DNA of 64,000 bases from ZC4RG20 sp036381515 (GTDB lineage: Bacteria; Pseudomonadota; Gammaproteobacteria; Steroidobacterales; Rariloculaceae). The stretch covers positions 1 to 64,000 of the forward strand of contig DASVCR010000034.1 in the NCBI GenBank assembly GCA_036381515.1. The letters run 5' to 3'. The notes under the pieces are model-generated. The model searched no databases and was not told where the DNA came from. It was given only the letters and a program-made list of their open reading frames with translations. Numbering within the stretch: the first letter of the stretch is position 1; each line of letters starts with the position of its first letter. The translations under genes were made by a program, and so were the position numbers. Below, in pieces: positions 35,654 through 44,220 of the stretch.

Positions 35654-36197
35654 GAGAGCCTCCCGTGGGTACGGCCCATCAAACTCAATTCGTCATGCAA
35701 ATCTCCTCACTACGAACGACTGGAGCGAAACGGACTAATTCCTGGTCCGCGATAAGTCGAGCATACATCTAACGTGTGGCGGCAGCCATACAAGCCTTCG
35801 CTGCCGTGGATCGACGGGTGGCGAATCGGTTGCGGGCCTCGCGCGGCGGTGCGCGGCGCTCGATCGTGACCGGCCGACGCCGAGGTGGGGTCCCTGTCGG
35901 GTGCGCCCTGGCGAGTAGCGTGTCCGGGTGCAGCCTCTTCGAGAAAACTCGCGTTGGCTCAACTGGTTATGGCGAAGAGGGGGCGGTGCCCCTCGGCCGG
36001 ACGGGCCGCCCCTGGGACGCTTCTACTTCTTCTACTGGATACACTCGCGTGGCGGTATCTGCGCCAATCTAGAGATAGTAGGGCGGTAGGGTATATCCTC
36101 GCGCTAGAGAATCTGTATACATTGCGTCGCACGCTTCCTTTTTGATGCCGGTTTCCGGCGCACGCCGGCGCCGGCACGAGCGAGGGGAGAGGAAGGA
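35654..36197. other. 544-bp divergent intergenic region
   Basis: No gene is supported. The right half (36030-36145) is clearly less GC-rich than its surroundings and includes GTATACAT near 36115, a plausible -10 area for the ankyrin operon. The ribosome site GGGGAGAGGAAGG at 36183-36195 serves the gene at 36198. The left part presumably holds the TonB receptor promoter. Confidence 0.5.
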
Positions 36198-37856
36198 ATG
36201 CGGGAGAGGACGGTGCGCGAGGGCCTCCGCGCCTTGAAGGTCGGGCGGCTCCTGGCGGTGAGCGCGGCCGCCGCGCTGGCTCTAAGCACGACGGCCGGCG
36301 CTGCCGCGGCGGAGGCCGTGGTCACAGCCGCGCGCGACGGAGATCTTGCCAGGGTCCGCGAGCTGATAGGGGCGGGCGCGGACGTCGATCAGCCCGAGCC
36401 GGACGGCTCGACTCCGCTGCTCTGGGCCGCCTATCACTCCGACGTCGAGATGGTGCGGGCGCTGCTCGACGCGGGCGCCGATCCCGACGCCGCGAACCGG
36501 TTCGGCATGACGCCGCTGATGCAGGCGAGCCGATACGGCGACGCGGACGTGATTCGCGCGCTGCTCGACGGCGGCGCGTCGCTCGACGTCGAGCATCCGG
36601 AAGGCGTGACGCCGTTGATGATGGCGGCGCGCTCCGGAAGCGTGCCCGCGGTCTCTCTGCTCCTCGAGCGCGGCAGCGACCCGAACGCGGTCGAGTCGCA
36701 GTGGAATCAGACGGCGTTGATGTGGGCCGCCGCGGAGGGGCATCTCGAGGTCGTCGACGTGCTGCTCGACGCCGGCGCCGATCCGAACATGCAGGCGCGC
36801 GTCACCGAGCTCACGCGCCGCAGCACCCGCACCGATTTTCCGACCGGCGGCTTCACGGCGCTGATGTGGGCCGCGCGCAATGGCGACGAAGCGATCGTCA
36901 GGCGCCTCGTCGAAGGCGGCGCCGACATCAACATGAAGAACGGCGACGGCGCGACCGCGATGATGCTCGCGATCATCAACGATCGCTTCGACTTCGCGGC
37001 GAAGCTGCTCGAGCTCGGCGCCGATCCGAACGACGGCTCGTTGTATCGGGCCGTCGAGATGCGCGATGCGACGACGGACTGGCTCGCGAAGGACGGCAGT
37101 CGGCTGCGCGCGAATCACCCGAACGAGCTGACGGCGCTCGATCTGATCCGTCTGCTGCTCGAGGCCGGTGCGGACCCGAACAAACCGTACGTCGGCCAGA
37201 TGCACTCGACGTCGATGTGCTGCGACACGTTCGAGAACGGGACGCCCTTCTACAGAGCCGCGATCGCCGCGGACGTCGCCGCCCTCGAGCTCATGATCGC
37301 GCACGGCGCCGATCTCGAGTGGTCGCCGCAGGCGGTCGAGGGCGGCGGCGGAGGACCGGCGGCGAACCGCAACGTCGGCAAGACGCCGCTGATGGTCGCG
37401 ATGGACGGCGGCAAGGGCGTCGGCATGGCCGGCGGCCCGGGCGACATCCGCGAGGGCCGCCCGCCGCCGTTCCGCGAGGAAGCGAACCGCTCGCCGGCCG
37501 ACGCCGTGCGGCTGCTGCTCGAGGCGGGCGCCGATCCGGACGCCGTCACGCCGGACAAGGGCGAGAGCGCGCTGCACCTCGCGTCCCGCAGCGGCAAGCT
37601 CGACATCATCCGGATACTCGCGGACGCGGGCGCGACGCTCGATCTCAGGAACAAGGACGGGGAGACCGCGCTCGAGATCGTCGAGAAGATGCCGCCGCGG
37701 GAGCCGCCGCCGCTGACCGGAGCACAGGCGGGAGAGCCGCAGGGCGCGCAACCCGCGGAGGTCGCGGAGCTCCTGCGCACGCTGATGGCGGAGCGCGGGC
37801 TGCTCGCGGACGCGTCGTCCGTGCAGGCCGCCGCCGACGCGGCGGAGGCGCGATGA
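36198..37856 (+). CDS. exported ankyrin-repeat protein
   Basis: 552 residues with a signal peptide (LLAVSAAAALALSTTAGAAAAE). About nine ankyrin repeats follow: for example DGSTPLLWAAYHSDVEMVRALLDAGADPD, FGMTPLMQASRYGDADVIRALLDGGA, and late ESALHLASRSGKLDIIRILADAGATLD. A non-repeat insert with MHSTSMCCDTFENG lies near 335-350, and a Gly/Pro-rich linker near 410. It is probably a periplasmic scaffold. It overlaps the DUF1592 gene by four bases, so it likely serves the same complex. Confidence 0.88.
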   Translation: MRERTVREGLRALKVGRLLAVSAAAALALSTTAGAAAAEAVVTAARDGDLARVRELIGAGADVDQPEPDGSTPLLWAAYHSDVEMVRALLDAGADPDAANRFGMTPLMQASRYGDADVIRALLDGGASLDVEHPEGVTPLMMAARSGSVPAVSLLLERGSDPNAVESQWNQTALMWAAAEGHLEVVDVLLDAGADPNMQARVTELTRRSTRTDFPTGGFTALMWAARNGDEAIVRRLVEGGADINMKNGDGATAMMLAIINDRFDFAAKLLELGADPNDGSLYRAVEMRDATTDWLAKDGSRLRANHPNELTALDLIRLLLEAGADPNKPYVGQMHSTSMCCDTFENGTPFYRAAIAADVAALELMIAHGADLEWSPQAVEGGGGGPAANRNVGKTPLMVAMDGGKGVGMAGGPGDIREGRPPPFREEANRSPADAVRLLLEAGADPDAVTPDKGESALHLASRSGKLDIIRILADAGATLDLRNKDGETALEIVEKMPPREPPPLTGAQAGEPQGAQPAEVAELLRTLMAERGLLADASSVQAAADAAEAR

Positions 37857-40291
37857 GCCGGCTCGTCTACGTCGGAGCCGTCGGGCTCGCCGCAGCCGCG
37901 GGGGTGACGGGCTACGTCCTGTGGTCGCAGCAGCCGCAGGCGCGCCTCGAGACGCACTGGGCGATGCTCGATCGCTACTGCATCGATTGTCACAACGACG
38001 CCGAGTACACCGGCGACCTGTCGTTCGAAGGACGCAGGCCGGAGAACGTCGCCGCCGAGGCCGCCGTCTGGGAGAGGGCGATCCACAAGCTCCGCCTCGG
38101 CATGATGCCGCCGCGGGACCAGCCGCAGCCGGACCCCGAGGTGCGCGCGCAGTTCGTGAGCGCGCTCGAGAGCACGCTCGATGCGGCCGCGCGGGAGCAG
38201 CCGTACGCCGGCGTGACGACGGTGCATCGGCTGAATCGCGCGGAGTATCAGAACGTGGTCCGCGACCTGCTCGGCGTCGAGGCCGATCTCGAGAGCATGC
38301 TGCCGAGCGACGGCGGCGACTTCGGTTTCGACAACATCGCGCAGCTGCTCGGAACGTCGCCGATGCTGCTCGAGCGCTATCTGACGGTCGCGTTCCGAGT
38401 CGCCGACCTCGCGATCGGCAATCCCGAGGCGGTCGTGACGGCCACGACCTACTCGATCCCGATGGAGATCACTCAGGACTATCACCTCGAGGGGCTGCCG
38501 CTCGGCACGCGAGGCGGGATTGCCGTCACGCATACGTTCCCGGCAGACGGCGAGTACGTCCTGTCCGGGCGGCTGATCCGCGGCGTCGAGGAGGGGCTCT
38601 TCGGCGTCGAGGGCCACGACATCCCGCACGAGTTCCTCGTGCTCGTCGACGGCGTGCAGGTCTACTCCGCGATGATCGGCGGGAAGGAAGACCACGAACT
38701 GAGCCTCGAGAAAGGCATCAACGTCGCGCAGGCGGCGATCGACGAGAAGCTGACGTCGCCGCCGATCGCGATCACCGCGGGTCCGCACGAGGTCGCGTTC
38801 ACGTGGAGGGAGCGCACCGCCAGGGAGCAAAATGCGTGGGAGCCGTCGCTGCGCGCGTCGCTCGAGATCCATAACCCCTCGGGCATGCCGCGGCTCGAGA
38901 TGGGCGTCATCGAAGGCCCGTTCAACGTGACCGGCGTCAGCGAAACGCCGACCCGCGCGCGCATCTTCGTCTGCCGTCCGGAAGCGGAGGCGGACGAGGC
39001 GCCGTGCGCCGAGCAGATCATCTCGACGCTGGCGAGGCGGGCGTTCCGCCGGCCGGTCACCGAGGAAGACGTCGCCCCGATCATGGCCTTCTACGAGCAG
39101 GAGCGCGAAGCAGGCGGCAGCTTCGATCAGGGCATCCACGCGGCCCTGACGCGGATACTCGTCAGCCCGTTCTTCCTGTTCCGCGCGGAGAAGGAGAACC
39201 CCGACGTTCCTCCCGGCGGGACGCATCCGATCGACGACTTCGAGCTCGCTTCGAGGCTCTCCTTCTTCCTCTGGTCGAGCATCCCGGACGAGGAGCTGCT
39301 GACGCTGGCCGAGCAGGGGCGGCTGCGCGAGCCCGACGTGCTCGAGGCGCAGGTGCGGCGCATGGTCGCGGATGCGCGCGCCGATGCGCTCGTCGAGAAC
39401 TTCACGGGTCAATGGCTGCAGCTCAGGAATCTCGAGCAGAGGGTCAAGCCCGACCTCCTGCTCTTCCCCGATTTCGACGGCAACCTGCGCAACGCGTTTC
39501 GCCGGGAGACCGAGATGCTGTTCGCGCACGTGCTGCGCGAGGATCGGTCCGTCCACGAGCTCCTGACCGCCGACTACACGTTCGTGAACGAGCGGCTCGC
39601 GCGTCACTACGGCATCCGCGGCGTGTACGGCTCGCGTTTCCGAAAGGTCGCTCTCGAGGACCCGAACCGGCGCGGGATCCTCGGGCACGGCAGCATCCTG
39701 TCGCTGACGTCGGCGGCGAGCCGGACGTCGCCGATCATCCGCGGCAAGTTCATCATGACCGAGATCCTGAACAACCCGCCGCCCGCGCCGCCCGGCAACG
39801 TGCCGGCGCTCGAGGAGAGCGCGCCGGTCGGCCGGCCGTCGACGGTCCGCGAGCAGCTCGAGCTGCACCGCGCGAATCCGAACTGCGCGACGTGCCACAA
39901 CGTGATCGATCCGCCCGGTTTCGCGCTCGAGAATTTCGACGCGGTAGGGCAGTGGCGAGACAAGACGGCCGAGGGCCTCGAGATCGACGCCTCGGGCGTG
40001 CTCGCCGACGGCAGCGTGGTCGACGGACCCGCCGAGCTGCGTGAGGCGCTCGTCGAGGATCCGGAGATCTTCGCGAGCACCGTGACGCAGAAGCTCATGA
40101 TCTACGCGCTCGGGCGCGGGCTGACGCCTCGCGACATGCCCGTCGTGCGCAGCATCGTGCGGCGGGCGGCCGAGGACGATTACCGGATGATGTCCATCAT
40201 CCTCGGTATCGTGGACAGCTTTCCTTTCCAGATGCGCCGCAACAAGCCGCAGCCGGACGCGGCCGTTTCGGTCGCGGAGACGAGGGAGTAG
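37853..40291 (+). CDS. DUF1592-type cytochrome (planctomycete-type) protein
   Basis: 812 residues with an N-terminal membrane anchor (VYVGAVGLAAAAGVTGYVLW). YCIDCHND (about residue 43) is a c-type haem site. The series DUF1587 (VHRLNRAEYQNVVRDLLGV), a beta domain, DUF1595 (LARRAFRRPVTEEDV), DUF1592 (LASRLSFFLWSSIPDEELL), DUF1588 (NCATCHNVIDPPGFALENFD, a second CxxCH) and DUF1585 is complete. The biochemical role is unknown. Two haems and export suggest periplasmic electron transfer or oxidation. It is followed after 6 bases by the usual DUF1552 partner. Confidence 0.9.
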   Translation: MSRLVYVGAVGLAAAAGVTGYVLWSQQPQARLETHWAMLDRYCIDCHNDAEYTGDLSFEGRRPENVAAEAAVWERAIHKLRLGMMPPRDQPQPDPEVRAQFVSALESTLDAAAREQPYAGVTTVHRLNRAEYQNVVRDLLGVEADLESMLPSDGGDFGFDNIAQLLGTSPMLLERYLTVAFRVADLAIGNPEAVVTATTYSIPMEITQDYHLEGLPLGTRGGIAVTHTFPADGEYVLSGRLIRGVEEGLFGVEGHDIPHEFLVLVDGVQVYSAMIGGKEDHELSLEKGINVAQAAIDEKLTSPPIAITAGPHEVAFTWRERTAREQNAWEPSLRASLEIHNPSGMPRLEMGVIEGPFNVTGVSETPTRARIFVCRPEAEADEAPCAEQIISTLARRAFRRPVTEEDVAPIMAFYEQEREAGGSFDQGIHAALTRILVSPFFLFRAEKENPDVPPGGTHPIDDFELASRLSFFLWSSIPDEELLTLAEQGRLREPDVLEAQVRRMVADARADALVENFTGQWLQLRNLEQRVKPDLLLFPDFDGNLRNAFRRETEMLFAHVLREDRSVHELLTADYTFVNERLARHYGIRGVYGSRFRKVALEDPNRRGILGHGSILSLTSAASRTSPIIRGKFIMTEILNNPPPAPPGNVPALEESAPVGRPSTVREQLELHRANPNCATCHNVIDPPGFALENFDAVGQWRDKTAEGLEIDASGVLADGSVVDGPAELREALVEDPEIFASTVTQKLMIYALGRGLTPRDMPVVRSIVRRAAEDDYRMMSIILGIVDSFPFQMRRNKPQPDAAVSVAETRE

Positions 40292-40297
40292 AGCCGT

Positions 40298-41635
40298 ATG
40301 TTCATCACGAAGAAGCACTTGGATCGCCGTACGTTCCTGCGCGGTGCAATGGGTGTCTCGATCGCTTTGCCGCTGCTCGACGCGATGATTCCGGCTGCGA
40401 CGGCGCAGTCGCTGACGGCGGCACGGGAAAGGCACCGCTTCGGCGTGATCTACATGCCGAACGGGATCTATCCCGACATGTGGCATCCGAAAGAGACGGG
40501 CCGCGACTTCGAGTTCAACACGATCATGAAGCCGCTCGAGCGGCACCGTGAGTTCCTGACGACGATCAGCCAGCTCAAGGCGCCCGACGGCGGCAAGGAC
40601 ATGGGCGGCATCCACATGGGCGCGAGCGCCGCGTTCCTGAACGGCACGGGGCCGATCGGCAGGAACGGCGAGTTCAACCGCGTCGAGTCGAAGAAGTCGA
40701 TCGATCAGTACATCGCCGACGCGATCGCCGAGGACACGCCGCTCCGCTCGCTCGAGCTCGGCACGGAGGACATGGGCACGTCGGCCGGCGCGTGCGACGG
40801 TTATCCGTGCGTCTTCTTCAATACGATGGCGTGGGCCGACGACACGAGCCCGCTGCCGGTCGTCGTCAATCCGCAGGTCACGTTCGAGCGGATGTTCGGC
40901 GATCCCGGCACGCCGGAGCAGCGCATCATGCGGCTCAGGCGGAAGCAGAGCCTTCTCGATTCCGTCACGGAGGACGTCGCGCGGCTGCAGCGCGAGATCG
41001 GCGCGTCCGACAACGCGATTCTCGACGAGTACCTGACGAACGTCCGCCGCGTCGAGGCGCAGCTGCAGAAGATGGAGGCGCGCGCCGAGGTGCTCCGGAG
41101 CACGTCCGAAGGCCCGGTCGGGATCCCGTACGATTTCGACGAGCACATGACGGTCACGTACGACCTGATCCACCTCGCGTTCCAGGGCGACCTCACGCGC
41201 GTGTTCAGCTTCATGATCGGGCACGAGGCGAGCGGGCGCAGCTACGCGCACGTCGGCGTGCCGGAGCCGCACCACTCTACGTCTCATCACAAGAACACGC
41301 CGGAGAGCCTCGACCTCTACGCGCGGATCAACACCTATCACATGGTCAAGCTCGCCGAGTTCGTCGACAAGCTGAAGGCGACGCCGGACGGCGACGGCAC
41401 GCTGCTCGACTCGTCGCTCCTCTATTTCGGCGCCGGCATGAGCAATGGCCTGCTGCACGATCGGCACAACGTGCCCGCGTTGCTGCTCGGGCGCGCGAAC
41501 GGCCGGCTGCAGGGCAACCGGCACATCGCGGCGAACAAGGACGAGCCGACCGCGAATCTGCTGATCGCGCTCGCCGACAAGCTCGGCGCCGAGGTGGATT
41601 CGATCGGCCACAGCACGGGGCGGCTCGAGATCTAG
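40298..41635 (+). CDS. DUF1552 family Tat-exported protein
   Basis: 445 residues. LDRRTFLRGAMGVSIALPLL is a twin-arginine signal. The rest matches DUF1552, the standard partner of DUF1592 proteins: FGVIYMPNGIYPDMWHP, DGGKDMGGIHMGASAAFLNG, HHSTSHHKNTPESLDLYARIN and SSLLYFGAGMSNGLLHDRHNVP. The His-rich segments suggest a metal site. Function unknown. It is the third gene of the ankyrin-DUF1592-DUF1552 operon. Confidence 0.9.
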   Translation: MFITKKHLDRRTFLRGAMGVSIALPLLDAMIPAATAQSLTAARERHRFGVIYMPNGIYPDMWHPKETGRDFEFNTIMKPLERHREFLTTISQLKAPDGGKDMGGIHMGASAAFLNGTGPIGRNGEFNRVESKKSIDQYIADAIAEDTPLRSLELGTEDMGTSAGACDGYPCVFFNTMAWADDTSPLPVVVNPQVTFERMFGDPGTPEQRIMRLRRKQSLLDSVTEDVARLQREIGASDNAILDEYLTNVRRVEAQLQKMEARAEVLRSTSEGPVGIPYDFDEHMTVTYDLIHLAFQGDLTRVFSFMIGHEASGRSYAHVGVPEPHHSTSHHKNTPESLDLYARINTYHMVKLAEFVDKLKATPDGDGTLLDSSLLYFGAGMSNGLLHDRHNVPALLLGRANGRLQGNRHIAANKDEPTANLLIALADKLGAEVDSIGHSTGRLEI

Positions 41636-41678
41636 CTCGAGCCGCGCGCTTCCGCCGCAGCGTCGTCTCGGCGTGTAA

Positions 41679-41780
41679 ACGCGGCGCGTCTCTCTGCCCA
41701 CGCGGGGCGTCCTCTGGCCCGCGGCGTGTTCTCCGAGCGCACGGCGCGTCTTCTGCCCGCGGTGCGTCCTCCATGCGCCC
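41679..41780. repeat. five imperfect tandem repeats of about 18-22 bp
   Basis: Units begin at 41679, 41700, 41721, 41741 and 41759. Each is a variant of (A)CGCGGCGCGTCCTCTGCCC: GCGG-GCGT-CTC-GCCC blocks recur with lengths of 21, 21, 20, 18 and 22 bp. They fill much of the gap after the DUF1552 gene. The 18-22 bp spacing is about two helix turns. Confidence 0.6.
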
Positions 41781-41877
41781 GGCCTTCGGCGTCGGCAATG
41801 CGGGCGCGCTCGCAATGCCGATCGGCCGCGGCGGCGTTACGATAGCCCTATCGGCAGGCGGTGCGACGGAGGGAAAC

Positions 41878-43062
41878 GTGTCTTCGCGCGCCGAGCAACC
41901 AGGCAGGCACGATCCTCTCGATCTGCTCGATACCGAGTCGCTGCTCGACGACGATCACCGGCTCGTGCGCGACAGCGTGCGGCGCTTCGTCGACGCGGAG
42001 GTGCTGCCGATCATCGGCGACTGCTTCGAGCGCTGCCGCTTCCCGCGCGAGCTCGTGCCGAAGCTCGGCGAGCTCGGGGTGCTCGGCAGCTCCCTCGAAG
42101 GCTACGGGTGCGCCGGTCTCGACGCCGTCAGCTATGGCCTGATCTGCCGCGAGCTCGAGCGAGGCGACGGCGCGGTGCGCAGCTTCGCATCCGTGCAGAG
42201 CTCCCTCACGATGTATCCGATACACGCCTTCGGCTCGGAAGAGCAGAAGGCGCGGTGGCTGCCGCCGCTCGCCGCGGGCCGGGCGATCGGCTGCTTCGCG
42301 CTGACGGAGCCGCACGCGGGCTCGGATCCCGCGAGCATGCGCACCCGCGCGCGGCGTGACGGCAGCGACTTCGTCCTGAACGGCGCGAAGATGTGGATCA
42401 CGAACGGCAGCATCGCCGACGTCGCGGTGGTCTGGGCCCGCACCGACGAAGGGATACGCGGCTTTCTCGTCGAGCGCGGCATGCCGGGCTTCGAGGCACG
42501 CGAGATCGAGCGCAAGCTCTCGATGCGCGCGTCCGTGACGTCCGCGCTGTACCTCGATGACGTGCGGGTGCCGCGCGAGAACGTGCTTCCCGGCGCGACG
42601 GGGCTCGGCAGCGCGCTGCGCTGCCTCGGCGAAGCCCGTTTCGGCATCACGTGGGGCGCCGTCGGCGCGGCCGAGGCGTGTCTCGCCGAGGCGCTCGACT
42701 ACGTCGGCTCGCGGGTCATGTTCGGGCGCCCGCTCGCCGCGACGCAGTCGATCCAGGTGCGCCTCGCGGAGGCCGCGCGCCGGCTCGCAACGGCCCGGCT
42801 GCTCGCGCTCCGGCTCGCACGCCTCAAGGACGAAGGGCGGCTCGACCCGGCGCAGGTGTCGCTCGGCAAGTGGCACAACGTTCGAACGGCGCTCGACATC
42901 GCGCGCGACTGCCGCGACATGCTGGGCGCCGCCGGGATCACCGTCGATCATTGCACGATTCGGCACATGCTGAACCTCGAGAGCGTGATCACGTACGAAG
43001 GCACGGAAACCGTGCATGCGCTCGTCGTCGGCAAGGCGCTGACGGGAACGAGCGCGTTCTGA
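41878..43062 (+). CDS. gcdH: glutaryl-CoA dehydrogenase
   Basis: 394 residues from a GTG at 41878 preceded by GGAGGG. An upstream extension would run through the tandem repeat. It matches glutaryl-CoA dehydrogenase along its length: GYGCAGLDAVSYGLICRELE, VQSSLTMYPIHAFGSEEQK, GCFALTEPHAGSDPASM, KMWITNGSIADVAVVWA, and the catalytic Glu374 in TYEGTETVHAL. It oxidises and decarboxylates glutaryl-CoA to crotonyl-CoA with FAD. With the next two genes it covers early and late steps of lysine breakdown. Confidence 0.9.
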   Translation: MSSRAEQPGRHDPLDLLDTESLLDDDHRLVRDSVRRFVDAEVLPIIGDCFERCRFPRELVPKLGELGVLGSSLEGYGCAGLDAVSYGLICRELERGDGAVRSFASVQSSLTMYPIHAFGSEEQKARWLPPLAAGRAIGCFALTEPHAGSDPASMRTRARRDGSDFVLNGAKMWITNGSIADVAVVWARTDEGIRGFLVERGMPGFEAREIERKLSMRASVTSALYLDDVRVPRENVLPGATGLGSALRCLGEARFGITWGAVGAAEACLAEALDYVGSRVMFGRPLAATQSIQVRLAEAARRLATARLLALRLARLKDEGRLDPAQVSLGKWHNVRTALDIARDCRDMLGAAGITVDHCTIRHMLNLESVITYEGTETVHALVVGKALTGTSAF

Positions 43063-43107
43063 CATCGTCCGGCGGCCTCCGGGCGACGACCGGGAGGAGG
43101 GCGACGA

Positions 43108-44220
43108 ATGCACAGAGTGCTCCTGCTCGGAGCGGGCAAGATCGGACGCATGATCGCGGCGCTCCTGTCGGACGCCGGCGATTACGACGTCCTCGTCGGC
43201 GACGTCGACGACGGAAGGCTCGCACGTGTCGGCGATCGGGCCCGCGTCTCGACGCTGCGCGTCGATGCGTCGACGCGGGCGTCGGTCGAGGCCGTGCTCG
43301 ACGGCCGCTCGGTCCTGATCTCCGCATTGAGCTACCGCTTCAACGTGCCGCTCGCGGAGATCGCGCGCGCGGCCGGCGTCTCCTACTTCGACCTGACCGA
43401 GGACGTCGAGACGGCGCGCCGCATCCGCGCGATCGCGGCCGGGGCGCGGCCGGGGCAGATCTTCATGCCGCAGTGCGGTCTCGCGCCGGGGTTCGTCGCG
43501 ATCCTCGCGTATCACCTGACGAAGAGCTTCGATCGGCTCGACTCCGTGCGGATGCGCGTCGGCGCGCTGCCGCGCTTCCCGTCGAACGCGCTGCGCTACA
43601 ACCTGACGTGGTCGACCGACGGACTGATCAACGAGTACTGCAACCCGTGCGAGGCGATTCGCGGCGGACGCCGCGTCGAGCTGCCGCCGCTCGAAAACCT
43701 CGAGCACTTCTGGCTCGACGGCGTGCAGTACGAGGCATTCAACACGTCGGGCGGCGCCGGCTCCCTCGTCGATACCCTCGACGGCAAGGTGCGCGAGCTC
43801 GACTACAAGACGATTCGCCATCCCGGGCACCGCGATCTGATGTCGTTCCTCGTGAACGACCTGCGGCTCGGCGAGCGGCGGGATCTCCTGAAGGACGTGC
43901 TCGAGCGGGCGATCCCCGTGACGTTCCAGGACGTCGTCGTCGTGTTCTGCACCGTGAGCGGCTGGCGTCGCGGCCAGTTCGTGCAGATCGGCGACTCGCG
44001 GACGCTGCGCTCCGACACGCTGCTCGGCGAGAGCTGGAGCGCGATCCAGATCAGCACCGCGGCGAGCGTCTGCGCGGCCGTCGATCTCGCGCTCGAGGGG
44101 CGGCTCCCCGAGCGCGGATTCGTGCGTCAGGAGCAGATCGCGCTCGACGACTTTCTCGCGAACCGGTTCGGCAGGCGCTACGGCGGCGGGTCTCGTCCGC
44201 CCGAGGTGAAGGCGGCATGA
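43108..44220 (+). CDS. saccharopine dehydrogenase family protein (LYS9-like)
   Basis: 370 residues. LLLGAGKIGRMIAALL is the N-terminal Rossmann motif. YFDLTEDVETARRI and MPQCGLAPGFVAILAYHL are conserved in saccharopine dehydrogenases acting on saccharopine (glutamate-forming). The expected product is aminoadipate semialdehyde, the substrate of the enzyme encoded next. The ATG follows GGAGGAGGGCGACGA. The stop overlaps the next start. No separate lysine-ketoglutarate reductase gene is seen in this window. Confidence 0.85.
   Translation: MHRVLLLGAGKIGRMIAALLSDAGDYDVLVGDVDDGRLARVGDRARVSTLRVDASTRASVEAVLDGRSVLISALSYRFNVPLAEIARAAGVSYFDLTEDVETARRIRAIAAGARPGQIFMPQCGLAPGFVAILAYHLTKSFDRLDSVRMRVGALPRFPSNALRYNLTWSTDGLINEYCNPCEAIRGGRRVELPPLENLEHFWLDGVQYEAFNTSGGAGSLVDTLDGKVRELDYKTIRHPGHRDLMSFLVNDLRLGERRDLLKDVLERAIPVTFQDVVVVFCTVSGWRRGQFVQIGDSRTLRSDTLLGESWSAIQISTAASVCAAVDLALEGRLPERGFVRQEQIALDDFLANRFGRRYGGGSRPPEVKAA

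Noticed and set aside
37250..41815. A 1500-residue reverse-strand open frame
   Set aside because: It is antisense to three convincing forward genes (ankyrin, DUF1592, DUF1552), is Arg/Val/Leu-rich with no domain, and lacks a ribosome site.
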